Assembly: GCA_019739335.1 (NCBI GenBank)
Contig: CP073261.1
Coordinates: forward strand, 310,001 to 374,000
DNA: 64,000 nucleotides
Reading direction: 5' to 3'
Source of the DNA: Erythrobacter sp.
GTDB lineage: Bacteria; Pseudomonadota; Alphaproteobacteria; Sphingomonadales; Sphingomonadaceae
This document shows, one piece after another, positions 1 to 7,941 of this stretch. The stretch's first letter is position 1, and every line of letters begins with the position of its first letter. Position numbers and translations under genes: made by a program. The notes beneath the pieces are model-generated. The model was not told where the DNA came from and ran no database searches. It saw only the letters and a list, made by a program, of their open reading frames with translations.

Positions 1-884
1 CTACCGGAAACACCCCCCGATTCGCGGTGTTCTTCATTCACCCGACCAGCTTTTACGACGCGCGGCAATGGAACGCCCCGCTCGCCGACGAGGAATCGCA
101 GAACCGCGCCCGGCTGATGGTGCGCGGCATGGCCAGCGCCTTCAACCGCGCGAGCGAGATCTGGGTGCCGCGCTACCGGCAGGCGACTTTCGGCGCTTTC
201 ATCACCGACATGCCCGAAGCGACGCAGGCCTTGGACGCCGCCTACCGCGACATCGATCAGGCCTTCACCTTCTTCCTCGATTCGATCCCCGAAGACATGC
301 CGATCGTGCTCGCCGGGCACAGCCAGGGTGGCTATCACGTCACCCGGCTGTTGCAGGAGCGGGTCGCGGGAACCCCGCTGGCAGAGCGGGTGGCGATGGC
401 CTACCCGGTTGGCTGGCCGATCTCCATCGAACACGATCTGCCCGCCCTCGGTCTGCCCGCCTGCGGCTCGCCTCAGCAGGCAGGCTGCATTGTCAGCTGG
501 GCCAGTTTTGCCGAACCCGCCGATCCCGGTCAGTTCCTGCGCCGCTATTCCGCGATTCCCGGCAACGACGGCGAGCCGCGGGGCGACGATGCCATCCTGT
601 GCGTCAATCCGCTCAGCGGGGTGCTGAACGGCGAGGCGGATATGGCGCAGAACCTCGGCACGCTTGTGCCCGAAAACGACCTGTCGTCCGGCGAACTGGT
701 GGCGGGGGCCGTCCCGGCGCGATGCAGCAGCAACGGCCTGCTGCTGGTGGGCGACCCGCCCGAGCTTGGCCAGTATGTGCTGCCGGGCAACAATTATCAC
801 GTCTACGATATCCCGCTGTTCTGGCGGAACCTGCAGGAAGACGTCGTTCGCCGGGTGGAAGCATGGAACGCCAATCGTCAATAG
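1..884 (+). CDS. DUF3089 alpha/beta-hydrolase, 5' end cut by window edge
   Basis: The reading frame is open from the first bases of the window (in-frame Thr-Gly-Asn-Thr-Pro before the GTG at 27), so the true start lies upstream and the GTG should not be taken as the start. The visible 290 or so residues carry FFIHPTSF near the beginning and a nucleophile elbow GHSQGG followed by HVTRLL, which together are typical of the DUF3089 family of putative lipase/esterase-like alpha/beta-hydrolases. The substrate is unknown. Its stop lies 22 bases inside the start of ruvX, so the two genes are probably cotranscribed. Family assignment is from the motifs; enzymatic activity is inferred only. Confidence 0.8.
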   Translation, partial: TGNTPRFAVFFIHPTSFYDARQWNAPLADEESQNRARLMVRGMASAFNRASEIWVPRYRQATFGAFITDMPEATQALDAAYRDIDQAFTFFLDSIPEDMPIVLAGHSQGGYHVTRLLQERVAGTPLAERVAMAYPVGWPISIEHDLPALGLPACGSPQQAGCIVSWASFAEPADPGQFLRRYSAIPGNDGEPRGDDAILCVNPLSGVLNGEADMAQNLGTLVPENDLSSGELVAGAVPARCSSNGLLLVGDPPELGQYVLPGNNYHVYDIPLFWRNLQEDVVRRVEAWNANRQ

Positions 885-1357
885 GGCCGCTCCTGACCGA
901 GAATGCAGGGGAGTTCCGCGATGCGCTGCCGGATGGCGGCGTGCTGCTGGGGCTCGATCTCGGCACCAAGACCATCGGCATTGCCATAGCCGACGCCGGA
1001 TGGTCCTTCGCCACGGCAGGCAAGACGCTGGCGAAGAGCAAGTTCGGGGCCGACCGCTCCGCGCTCGAAGCGATCTGCAAGACACGCGGGGTCAAAGGGA
1101 TCGTTATCGGCCTGCCGCTCAACATGGACGGCACCAGCGGCCCGCGCGCGCAGGCGAGCCGCAGCTATGCGCGCAACCTGCTGCAACTGGGGTTGCCGGT
1201 GCTGCTGTGGGACGAACGCTGGTCCACCACCAGCGCCGAGCGGGACATGATCGCGCAGGATTTCAGCCGGGCCAAGCGCGCGACGATGATCGACAGTCAC
1301 GCCGCCGCCGTGATCCTGCAAGGCGCAATCGACCGGCTGGCGGGGGGGATTTTGTAA
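863..1357 (+). CDS. ruvX: RuvX/YqgF Holliday-junction resolvase-like nuclease
   Basis: A 164-aa protein of the YqgF/RuvX RNase H-fold family (usual length about 140-160), implicated in pre-16S rRNA 5' maturation and Holliday-junction resolution. Visible motifs are GLDLGTKTIGIAIAD (first catalytic Asp), VIGLPLNMDGT, LWDERWSTTSAER (catalytic Glu) and DSHAAAVILQ (last Asp). The ATG at 863 lies inside the 3' end of the upstream hydrolase gene, giving a 22-base overlap. About 20 residues precede the conserved core, so a start slightly downstream cannot be excluded. Confidence 0.93.
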   Translation: MERQSSIGPLLTENAGEFRDALPDGGVLLGLDLGTKTIGIAIADAGWSFATAGKTLAKSKFGADRSALEAICKTRGVKGIVIGLPLNMDGTSGPRAQASRSYARNLLQLGLPVLLWDERWSTTSAERDMIAQDFSRAKRATMIDSHAAAVILQGAIDRLAGGIL

Positions 1358-1362
1358 CCTCT

Positions 1363-1464
1363 CGTCATTGCGAGCGAAGCGAAGCAATCCATTCCCTGAC
1401 GTAGGAATTTCAGCAAAGCGCAGGAGATGGATTGCCACGTCGCCTTCGGCTCCTCGCAATGACG
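1363..1464. repeat. REP/MITE-like inverted-repeat element, copy A
   Basis: A 102-bp intergenic element bounded by exact 12-bp inverted termini (CGTCATTGCGAG and CTCGCAATGACG), with the next arm segments also partly complementary (GCAATCCAT against ATGGATTGC). One arm carries the GCGAAGCGAAGC variant, the other a GGAGCCGAAGGCGAC variant. A second copy lies at 53428-53528 with these two arm types in reverse order, so the two copies are in opposite orientation. It sits between the stops of convergent ruvX and the gene ending at 1468, where a hairpin could also affect transcript ends. Confidence 0.85.
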
Positions 1465-1467
1465 AAG

Positions 1468-2370
1468 TTATGAACTGAATTCGAGTATTCTCCTTTTTCG
1501 CGCCGCTTCCAACGCCACCAGCCTGCTGCTCGATGCTTCCGCGCGCCGCCACAGCGCATCCCGCTCCGCCAGCCCAAGCACCCCCGCCTGCGCTTCTAGC
1601 GCAGTCAGCCGCATCCGGTCGCTGGGGTGCGACCCGGCGAAGTGGTGCGCCAGATCGCGCGCCTCCTCGCCCCCCAGACCGACCGCCACCCGCAGGAACG
1701 TCTCGCTCCCGCCGGGGCTGATCACACCCGCAATTTCATTCTTCTCCACATCGAATCGGTACTGGTCGAGCCACCCTTGCGCCCCGCCAGCGTGCATCAC
1801 GTTGAGCGACACCGAGAGGCTTTCGGGCGGCAGCTGCGAATGCACGTCGAGATGCGCGCGGTAATGCATCAGCTTGCCCGGCGTCAGCGTCGAGCGTTCG
1901 ACAAACTGCAGCCCCGCCGCCTCGCCGATAGCGCCCGCCACCCGCTCGTAATCGTATTCCCAGTAGTCGCTGGCATAGCCCGGTCCGAAGTAACCCAAGG
2001 TGAGGAAATCGAAGTCGTGATCGTGCGGCAATTCGTAGCTGAAGGCCCCCCTGCCGCTTGCCCGAAACATGTGTTCATCGACGCTCGGCCAAAAATTGGC
2101 GCGCATGTAGAATTCGCTACCCAGCGTAGACAGCATGATGACCTGCGGCCCGTAATCACTCGCATCTTCGGCTGCCTTCACCCCGCGCTTCAATTCATCG
2201 AGCAGCATATCGCCCAGAAAGTCACGGTTGTTGCCCAGCCGTCTTAGCCAGTGCGCCGCGCCGAGCAGGCTCTCCTCTTCCCACGGGTGGAAACCGCTGG
2301 CGTGCAGGGCTTCGATGCAGTCCCCGAGTTCACAAGCGGCTTGGTCCAGGCAATCGACTACGCGCGGCAT
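1468..2370 (-). CDS. Unknown His/Asp-rich protein of a peptide-linked operon
   Basis: A 300-aa protein I do not recognise by name. Two motif blocks stand out: LPHDHDFDFLTLGYFGPGY (about residues 115-132) and YRAHLDVHSQLPPESLS (about 170-186). Their spaced His and Asp residues in a predicted beta-rich context resemble metal sites of cupin or 2-oxoglutarate-oxygenase folds; that comparison is inference. The C-terminal 60 residues are helical and charged. Its start overlaps the end of the preceding gene by 13 bases (2358-2370), so the two are translationally coupled. It is third in a minus-strand operon led by a 54-aa peptide gene, which suggests a tailoring or maturation role. Confidence 0.75.
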   Translation of the reverse strand: MPRVVDCLDQAACELGDCIEALHASGFHPWEEESLLGAAHWLRRLGNNRDFLGDMLLDELKRGVKAAEDASDYGPQVIMLSTLGSEFYMRANFWPSVDEHMFRASGRGAFSYELPHDHDFDFLTLGYFGPGYASDYWEYDYERVAGAIGEAAGLQFVERSTLTPGKLMHYRAHLDVHSQLPPESLSVSLNVMHAGGAQGWLDQYRFDVEKNEIAGVISPGGSETFLRVAVGLGGEEARDLAHHFAGSHPSDRMRLTALEAQAGVLGLAERDALWRRAEASSSRLVALEAARKRRILEFSS

Positions 2371-3326
2371 CCTGTGGCTCCCAGTTCGGCGAATTCAGGA
2401 TAGTTTTCGAGTAATTGCGCCCGCAGTGCCCCGGCGTTCGCCGCCAGCGGATCATTGGCGGCACGCGCCATATTGCCCAGCGCCGCGAAGCCCTCTGCAC
2501 TATCGAGGGCAAGACACTCGCGCAGCGCCTGCCAGCGCAGCGATCTATCGCCTTCACCCGTAGCCAGCCACGCCATTTCCGGAGCCGCATCGCTGCGGCC
2601 CATGCGGCCGAGCAGCGCGACGATCATTTCCTGCCGGCTGGTGGCAATGGTGCCCGCACTCTGCGAAAGCAGCGCTCCGGACTGCGCATCATATTCTCGC
2701 CCCGGCTCAGGCTCGGCGGCGCTGCGCATCAGCCGCAGCACCACCAGTCGGCGCTCGACCGAATCGACCACCAGCGTCTCGCTCGCCGAATCGAGCGCGA
2801 TCCGCTCCCCGCCTCGCAAGGAAAGCGCCTCGCGATCGAACTGCACCGCCGTCCCGCCCGCCGGTCGCGCCCGCACGATCCGGGCCTGCCCCTCGCCTGC
2901 AAGCACTGCATCGAAGCGGCTGGCATCCGAGAATGTATAGGTGCGATGATCGAGCCGCCCCGGCTCGCGCGCCTGGATCATCAGTTGCACCCGGCCTGAT
3001 CGCGCTAGCAACAGCGTGCCCGCCGCACCGTCAAAACCGTGGCGGAACGGCGGGTGACCGATCGGATTGGCTTTCAGCGCTGCGCAATAGTGCCGCACCA
3101 GCAACGCGATCAGTCGCTCGGCCTCGCCCACCTCGGTGAACATGGCTTCGAGCAGCGGGCACATTTCCAGCGGAGCACCTTTGCCGTAGCGGTAAAGCTC
3201 CTCCGCCAATTGCTCACCGCCCGGTTCCGCACGCCACGCGGTCCGCGCCGCGTCCATTGCGGTCTGGGCCTGGCGTTGCGGACCGCGATCGGTCCGCAAC
3301 GCTGCGATGAAAGGGTTCAGTTCCAT
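2358..3326 (-). CDS. Unknown 322-aa protein with helical-repeat-like C-terminus
   Basis: No family recognised. The N-terminal 100 residues look helical with GHPPFRHGFDG near residue 95; a beta-rich middle follows (about 105-215). The C-terminal third has short paired helices (QEMIVALLGRMG, SLRWQALRECLALD, LAANAGALRAQLLENYP) reminiscent of HEAT-type repeats. It starts 18 bases after the stop of the 54-aa peptide gene and overlaps the next gene by 13 bases, so the three form one transcription unit. A partner or maturation protein for the small peptide is the simplest reading, but nothing in the sequence proves it. Confidence 0.72.
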   Translation of the reverse strand: MELNPFIAALRTDRGPQRQAQTAMDAARTAWRAEPGGEQLAEELYRYGKGAPLEMCPLLEAMFTEVGEAERLIALLVRHYCAALKANPIGHPPFRHGFDGAAGTLLLARSGRVQLMIQAREPGRLDHRTYTFSDASRFDAVLAGEGQARIVRARPAGGTAVQFDREALSLRGGERIALDSASETLVVDSVERRLVVLRLMRSAAEPEPGREYDAQSGALLSQSAGTIATSRQEMIVALLGRMGRSDAAPEMAWLATGEGDRSLRWQALRECLALDSAEGFAALGNMARAANDPLAANAGALRAQLLENYPEFAELGATGCRA

Positions 3327-3344
3327 CCTCGCTCGACCCGAATG

Positions 3345-3509
3345 TTACAGCAGACCGCCGGTCGGCGGAGCGCTGTCATAGACCAGCGTGGCGAGGATAA
3401 TGATCGTGTCGTTGTGGCCGGGGCCGCCCGGCGTGGTAGTGGTTCCGAACACGCCGGTCAGCGTTTCGAGATCGGGCAGGCTGCTCAGATCGAGCTTTGG
3501 GAATTTCAT
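3345..3509 (-). CDS. Candidate 54-aa precursor peptide (RiPP-like)
   Basis: The ATG at 3509 is preceded at good distance by CGGAGAG, which decides this start over an upstream one giving 77 aa. The N-terminal 22 residues (MKFPKLDLSSLPDLETLTGV and on) look like a charged, Leu-rich amphipathic leader. A low-complexity hinge TTTTPGGPG follows, then a distinct hydrophobic C-terminus GHNDTIIILATLVYDSAPPT plus GGLL. No Cys is present, which argues against lanthipeptides or Cys-based chemistry. The leader-hinge-core layout and the position directly upstream of two uncharacterised genes suggest a ribosomally made, modified peptide. There is no recognised RiPP enzyme, so the class is open. Confidence 0.6.
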   Translation of the reverse strand: MKFPKLDLSSLPDLETLTGVFGTTTTPGGPGHNDTIIILATLVYDSAPPTGGLL

Positions 3510-3614
3510 CGATTGCTCTCCGTTCCAGGGATGCGACGCGAATGTCGATCCGCTGGAGAGCATGGCTTGTGCAAGCACAGGCAGGAAATTAAATTATTGT
3601 AATACAGTTAGTTA

Positions 3615-4400
3615 TTATGATGTCTGGGTCTTGAGCACAACCACGATCCCTGCCGGATAGTTCCCGCTGTGCGGCAGTGCCAGCCGCTCGGCATCAGCGC
3701 GGGCGCGGGCGAGGATGGCGGGATTGACCGCCGGATCGGCGATCACGGCGTCCGCCGTGCCGAGCAGCCGCGCCTGCCGCAGGGTAAGGTCTTCGGGATC
3801 GTCACTCGCCAGGGTGAATTCGTGGACCTGCGTCGCTTCCGGCTCGCCCGCCGCCTCCAGCCAAGCATCCACCCGCTCCGCATTGCCCTCGACCAGCGGA
3901 TCGAGTGCCCCGCCCTCGCCCAGCGCCGCATCGAGCGCGCGGCGGCGTTCGGGCATGTCCGGAAAGCGGGCGCGGATGGCGTCTCGCGCGGTCGAAAGAC
4001 GGTCCGCCAGCGCACCCAGATCGGCAGGCAGCAATTTTTCGAGCCGCAACCGCAATTGCTTGGCAAGGCCGGCGGAAGCCCCGCCGGTTCCCACCGCCAC
4101 CAGCACCGGATCACGATCGAGAATGCTCGGCGTGGTAAAATCGCAAAGTTCTGGCCGGTCCACCACATTCACCAGTAGCCCGGCACAGCGCAGGCGGATC
4201 GCATCGGCCTCACACATCGCCGGATCGTCATGCGCGATGAAGGCGAGCCGTGCACCGAGGTCCAGCCCCTCCTGCATGTCGGCCACCACCCGCCCACCAG
4301 CGCGTTCGACCAGCCGCCGCTTGGGTTCGGCCATGCCCCCCTCGCCCAGAACGATCACCGGCTGTCCGGTGATCTGGTGGAAGAGCGGCAGCGATTGCAT
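3615..4400 (-). CDS. cysG: Precorrin-2 dehydrogenase/sirohydrochlorin ferrochelatase (CysG N-terminal type)
   Basis: 261 aa. The N-terminal Rossmann domain begins MQSLPLFHQITGQPVIVLGE and contains NVVDRPELCDFTTPSILDRD and AVGTGGASAGLAKQLRLRLE, the hallmarks of the NAD-dependent CysG/Met8 domain that turns precorrin-2 into siroheme. Full-length CysG is about 460 aa with a C-terminal uroporphyrinogen methyltransferase. Here the protein ends soon after a segment (LRQARLLGTADAVIADPAVN) that resembles the beginning of that domain, so the methyltransferase must be encoded elsewhere. It follows lysA by 10 bases in the minus-strand operon, and siroheme would serve sulfite or nitrite reductase. Confidence 0.85.
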   Translation of the reverse strand: MQSLPLFHQITGQPVIVLGEGGMAEPKRRLVERAGGRVVADMQEGLDLGARLAFIAHDDPAMCEADAIRLRCAGLLVNVVDRPELCDFTTPSILDRDPVLVAVGTGGASAGLAKQLRLRLEKLLPADLGALADRLSTARDAIRARFPDMPERRRALDAALGEGGALDPLVEGNAERVDAWLEAAGEPEATQVHEFTLASDDPEDLTLRQARLLGTADAVIADPAVNPAILARARADAERLALPHSGNYPAGIVVVLKTQTS

Positions 4401-4410
4401 GACAGCAGGA

Positions 4411-5691
4411 TCAGTCGAGCAGGAAGTCGGGCACGCGCTCGGCATCCATGATCGCGTCCGCCGGAATCCGGTCCGCCACCACCGCGAACCGTGCGCCATC
4501 CACCAGCACTTCGGGCACGAACCCGCGCGAATTGTAGCTGCTGGCCATCGTCGCGCCATAGGCTCCGGCGGTGCGGAACACCGCGAGGTCGCCCGATTGC
4601 AGCGCGTCGCAATCACGGTCGCGCGCAAAGGTATCCCCGGTCTCGCAGATCGGGCCGACGATGTTGGCCGTCATCCGTTCGCCCGTGGGATTCACGGCGT
4701 CAAAATCGTGCCACGCGCCGTAGAGTGCTGGCCGAGCAAGATCGTTCATCGCCGCATCGACGATCACGAATGGCGGGCCGTTGCCGCCGCGCTTCACCCG
4801 CACCACGCGGGTGAGAAGCACCCCGGCGTTGCCCGCGATCACGCGCCCCGGCTCGAAAGTCGGGTGCACGTCCCAGTCGGCGGTAACGCGCGCCACCATC
4901 GCCCCGTATTCGGCAGGCGATGGCGGGTTCTCGCCCGCCTTGTAAGGCACGCCCAGCCCGCCGCCGAGATCGACATGGGTAATGGTATGCCCGTCAGCAC
5001 GCAGGTCCGCCACCAGCGCGCCCACCTTGACGAAAGCGGCTTCGAGCGGCGCCAGATCGAGCAGCTGGCTGCCGATATGCACCGCCACCCCGCGCAGGTT
5101 CAGCCCTTCGAGCGCGGCCAGTTCGCCGAAGGTTTCCCGCGCGCGCACCAGCGGGATGCCGAACTTGTTTTCCGCGCGGCCGGTGGAAATCTTTTCGTGG
5201 GTCTTGGCATCGACATCGGGATTGATCCGCAGCGTCGCCGCCACTTCGCGGCCCTGTGCTGCGGCGAGTTCCGCCAGCTCGCGGCCTTCTTCGGAAGATT
5301 CGATGTTGAACTGGCCGATCCGCTTTTCCAGTCCGAGCAGCAGCTCTGCGCGAGTCTTGCCGACGCCGGAGAACACGATCTTGTCAGCCGGAACCCCCGC
5401 CGTCAGCGCGCGGATCAGCTCACCACCCGAAACGACATCTGCGCCATAGCCCTCACGGCTCAGCACCTTGAGCACGGCAAGGTTGGGGTTCGATTTGACC
5501 GCGAAGGCGATCAGCGGCTCGCGGCCGGACGCTGCCGCAATCGGTGCCAGCCCTTCGCGGAACACCCGCGCGTGCCGCTCCAGTGTGGCGCGCGAATAGA
5601 CGTATACGGGTGTGCCGACCTCCTCCGCAATGCGCGAAAGCGGCGTGTCTTCGGCGTGGAGTTCGCCTTCGGTGAGATGGAAATGGTCCAC
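4411..5691 (-). CDS. lysA: Diaminopimelate decarboxylase
   Basis: 426 aa, usual LysA length. PLP-dependent last step of lysine synthesis, meso-diaminopimelate to L-lysine. The PLP lysine is in AFAVKSNPN (Lys66); HVDLGGGLGVPY is the glycine-rich phosphate-binding stretch; CETGDTFARD carries the active-site Cys of the second subunit. It lies 3 bases downstream of a small lipoprotein gene that itself overlaps argH, the order argH-lipoprotein-lysA seen in other proteobacteria. Confidence 0.97.
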   Translation of the reverse strand: MDHFHLTEGELHAEDTPLSRIAEEVGTPVYVYSRATLERHARVFREGLAPIAAASGREPLIAFAVKSNPNLAVLKVLSREGYGADVVSGGELIRALTAGVPADKIVFSGVGKTRAELLLGLEKRIGQFNIESSEEGRELAELAAAQGREVAATLRINPDVDAKTHEKISTGRAENKFGIPLVRARETFGELAALEGLNLRGVAVHIGSQLLDLAPLEAAFVKVGALVADLRADGHTITHVDLGGGLGVPYKAGENPPSPAEYGAMVARVTADWDVHPTFEPGRVIAGNAGVLLTRVVRVKRGGNGPPFVIVDAAMNDLARPALYGAWHDFDAVNPTGERMTANIVGPICETGDTFARDRDCDALQSGDLAVFRTAGAYGATMASSYNSRGFVPEVLVDGARFAVVADRIPADAIMDAERVPDFLLD

Positions 5692-5694
5692 GGT

Positions 5695-5940
5695 TTACTC
5701 TTCCGGCGGGAGATCGAAGGGATCGTCCGCGCGTTCCTCGCTCTCGCGCCGCAGTTCCACGCTGCGTTCGGGCGCAGCCTGCGGATCGATGGCGAGCAGT
5801 TCGTCTGCAGTCAGCGGCTCGCTTGCGCCATAGGGAGCGGGCGGCAGCGCTTGCGGGGCGACCGGCTGCAGCGGCGTGCGCTGGGCGCAGGCCGAAAGCA
5901 GCAGCGCAGTACCGATTACGGCGAGAGTGCGTTTCGTCAT
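5695..5940 (-). CDS. Small lipoprotein between argH and lysA (LptM/LppL-like)
   Basis: 81 aa with a short lipoprotein signal peptide [18 protein letters not shown], lipobox LSAC, then a Pro-rich and acidic tail with no recognisable domain. The position between argH and lysA matches the small lipoprotein (LptM/YifL or LppL) found there in gammaproteobacteria, where LptM assists LptD maturation. Here similarity beyond size, signal and synteny is weak, so the function is inference. Its ATG overlaps the argH stop by four bases (ATGA). Confidence 0.8.
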   Translation of the reverse strand: MTKRTLAVIGTALLLSACAQRTPLQPVAPQALPPAPYGASEPLTADELLAIDPQAAPERSVELRRESEERADDPFDLPPEE

Positions 5941-7355
5941 GCGTTCATTCCCAATGCCTTGCGCGCTTCGGCTACGCGTTCCTTCACTTCGGCGGGCGCG
6001 GTGCCGCCGTAGCTGCTGCGCGCCGCCACCGATGCTTCCACCGACAGCGCCTGATACACCCGTTCGTCGATCCGCGCATCGATGGCTTGCAAATCAGCAA
6101 GCGGCAAGGCCTCCAGCGCCACGCCCCGGCTCTCGGCCAGCTTCACTGCTGCGCCGGTGATGTGGTGCGCCTCACGGAACGGAATGTCCGCCTGCCGCAC
6201 CAGCCAGTCGGCCAGATCGGTGGCGGTAGCATAGCCCAGTTCGGCCGCTTGCCGCATCCGTTCGGTGCGGAAGTCGGCGCCTGCCACCATTCCCTCCATC
6301 GCCGCAAGGCAGAGGTGGAGCAGCCCCGCCGCTTCGAACACCGGCGGCTTGTCGTCCTGCATGTCCTTCGAATAGGCGAGCGGCAAGCCTTTCATCGTCA
6401 CCATCAGCGCCACCTGGCAGCCGACGATCCGCCCCGCATGGCCGCGCACCAGTTCGGCGGCATCGGGGTTTTTCTTCTGTGGCATGATCGACGAACCGGT
6501 GCTGAGCGCATCGGGCATCCGCACGAAGCCGAACGGCTGGCTGGCCCAGATCACGAATTCCTCCGCCAGCCGCGACAGGTGCAGCGCGCACATGCTGGCG
6601 GCGCCAAGGAAATCGAGCGCGAAGTCGCGGTCCGATACGGCATCGAGGCTGTTGGCAGTCGGAGCGGCGAAACCCAATGCCTGCGCGGTCATTTCGCGAT
6701 CGATCGGGAAGCCGGTGCCGGCAAGTGCGGCAGAGCCGAGCGGGCACTGGTTGAGCCTTTTGTGCGCGTCGCTGAAGCGCGATACGTCGCGGGAAAGCAT
6801 CTCGTAGTACGCCATAAGGTGATGGCCGAGCGTCACCGGCTGGGCGACCTGCAGGTGCGTGAAACCGGGCATGATGCTGCCCGCGTGCTCTGCCGAACGG
6901 GTAACGAGTGCGCGTTGAAGCGCTGCAAGTCCCTGTAATGTAGATTCAATCGTGTCGCGCACCCAGAGGCGGAAATCGGTTGCCACCTGGTCGTTGCGGC
7001 TGCGCGCGGTGTGCAGGCGACCGGCGACGGGGCCGATCAGCTCCGCCAGCCGCGCCTCGGTGGTCATGTGGATATCTTCGAGGTCCCAGTTTTCGGGAAC
7101 TCCATCTCGCTGATATTCCTCGGCGATTTTCTCGAGCCCGGCAATGATCGCCTCGGCATCGGCATCGCTCACGATGTCGCAAGCCGCCAGCATGGCAACA
7201 TGCGCACAACTCGCGTCGATGTCCTGCCGCCACAGCGCCTTGTCGAACGGGATAGAGGCGTTGATTTCGCGCATGATCGCGCTAGGTCCTTCGGCGAACC
7301 TGCCGCCCCACATCTTGTTGCCCGCTTGGGCATTGGAGGAATTGTCCGTGGCCAA
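5937..7355 (-). CDS. argH: Argininosuccinate lyase
   Basis: Cleaves argininosuccinate to arginine and fumarate. Visible are [40 protein letters not shown] and the signature [12 protein letters not shown] with the catalytic Ser loop. Start choice is uncertain: a TTG at 7355 gives 472 aa and includes the residues usually found just before (M/L)WGGRF; the first in-frame ATG at 7313 gives 458 aa. With the TTG start the 5' end overlaps the start of the divergent tlpA-like gene by 8 bases. First gene of the argH-lipoprotein-lysA-cysG operon. Confidence 0.95.
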   Translation of the reverse strand: MATDNSSNAQAGNKMWGGRFAEGPSAIMREINASIPFDKALWRQDIDASCAHVAMLAACDIVSDADAEAIIAGLEKIAEEYQRDGVPENWDLEDIHMTTEARLAELIGPVAGRLHTARSRNDQVATDFRLWVRDTIESTLQGLAALQRALVTRSAEHAGSIMPGFTHLQVAQPVTLGHHLMAYYEMLSRDVSRFSDAHKRLNQCPLGSAALAGTGFPIDREMTAQALGFAAPTANSLDAVSDRDFALDFLGAASMCALHLSRLAEEFVIWASQPFGFVRMPDALSTGSSIMPQKKNPDAAELVRGHAGRIVGCQVALMVTMKGLPLAYSKDMQDDKPPVFEAAGLLHLCLAAMEGMVAGADFRTERMRQAAELGYATATDLADWLVRQADIPFREAHHITGAAVKLAESRGVALEALPLADLQAIDARIDERVYQALSVEASVAARSSYGGTAPAEVKERVAEARKALGMNA

Positions 7356-7941
7356 AATGCGTCTTTCCCTACTTGCAGCGGCGGTCCTGCTGGCGGGGTG
7401 CGATAACGGCGCGGGCGGGGAAGCGCAAGAAACCCCCGCTGCGGGCGCAACAAGCGAATATGTGCCGCTTGTGGGCGAGCCCGATCCGATCCTGGCGGGC
7501 GAGGCGATCCCCGCGGTGACACTGGTCGACCCCGCTGGCGCAGAACTGGCGTTGGCGGAAGTCGAGGGGCCGGTGCTGCTCAACCTGTGGGCCACCTGGT
7601 GCGTGCCCTGCGTCACCGAAATGCCGCTGTTGGACGACTTGGCTGCCGACTACGAGGGGCGTTTGCAGGTCATCACCGTGAACGAGGACGGATTCGGCGC
7701 CGAGCCGGTGGAGCATTTCTTCGCCGAGAATGATCTCGAAAACCTCCCGCGCTGGATCGACTCGGACAATGCGCTGGCCGGGGCGTTCGGTGGTGGCTCC
7801 CTGCTGCCGCTGACAGTGCTTTACGATGCCGAGGGGCGCGAAGTCTGGCGGGTGATCGGCGCGTGGGAATGGGATGGCGAAGAAGCGCGAGCGGTCATCG
7901 ATGAAGCACTGACGGCCGACACTGCCGCCAGCGCGGAATAG
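7348..7941 (+). CDS. TlpA-family thioredoxin-like lipoprotein
   Basis: 197 aa. A GTG at 7348, preceded by GGAGGA at 7335-7340, is the best start, giving [18 protein letters not shown], a lipoprotein signal with lipobox LAGC. The mature part has a TlpA/ResA-like thioredoxin fold with the redox motif WATWCVPC and a cis-Pro region LLPLTVLYD. Such proteins act in the periplasm as thiol-disulfide reductants, for instance in cytochrome c or oxidase maturation; the partner is not visible here. Its last 121 bases overlap, antiparallel, the extended 3' end of the monooxygenase gene. Confidence 0.9.
   Translation: MAKMRLSLLAAAVLLAGCDNGAGGEAQETPAAGATSEYVPLVGEPDPILAGEAIPAVTLVDPAGAELALAEVEGPVLLNLWATWCVPCVTEMPLLDDLAADYEGRLQVITVNEDGFGAEPVEHFFAENDLENLPRWIDSDNALAGAFGGGSLLPLTVLYDAEGREVWRVIGAWEWDGEEARAVIDEALTADTAASAE

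Noticed and set aside
3510..3578. Extension of the small peptide to 77 aa from a start at 3578
   Set aside because: The internal ATG at 3509 has a good ribosome site and gives a leader-like N-terminus; the extra 23 residues look unstructured and lack a ribosome site.
3715..6012. A 765-codon plus-strand open frame
   Set aside because: Antisense to cysG, lysA and the small lipoprotein gene, with Arg/Ser/Ala-rich composition typical of shadow frames in high-GC DNA and no family motif.
7144..7347. Longer TlpA-like protein starting at 7144
   Set aside because: The extension is antisense to argH and would bury the lipoprotein signal; the GTG at 7348 has GGAGGA at the right distance.
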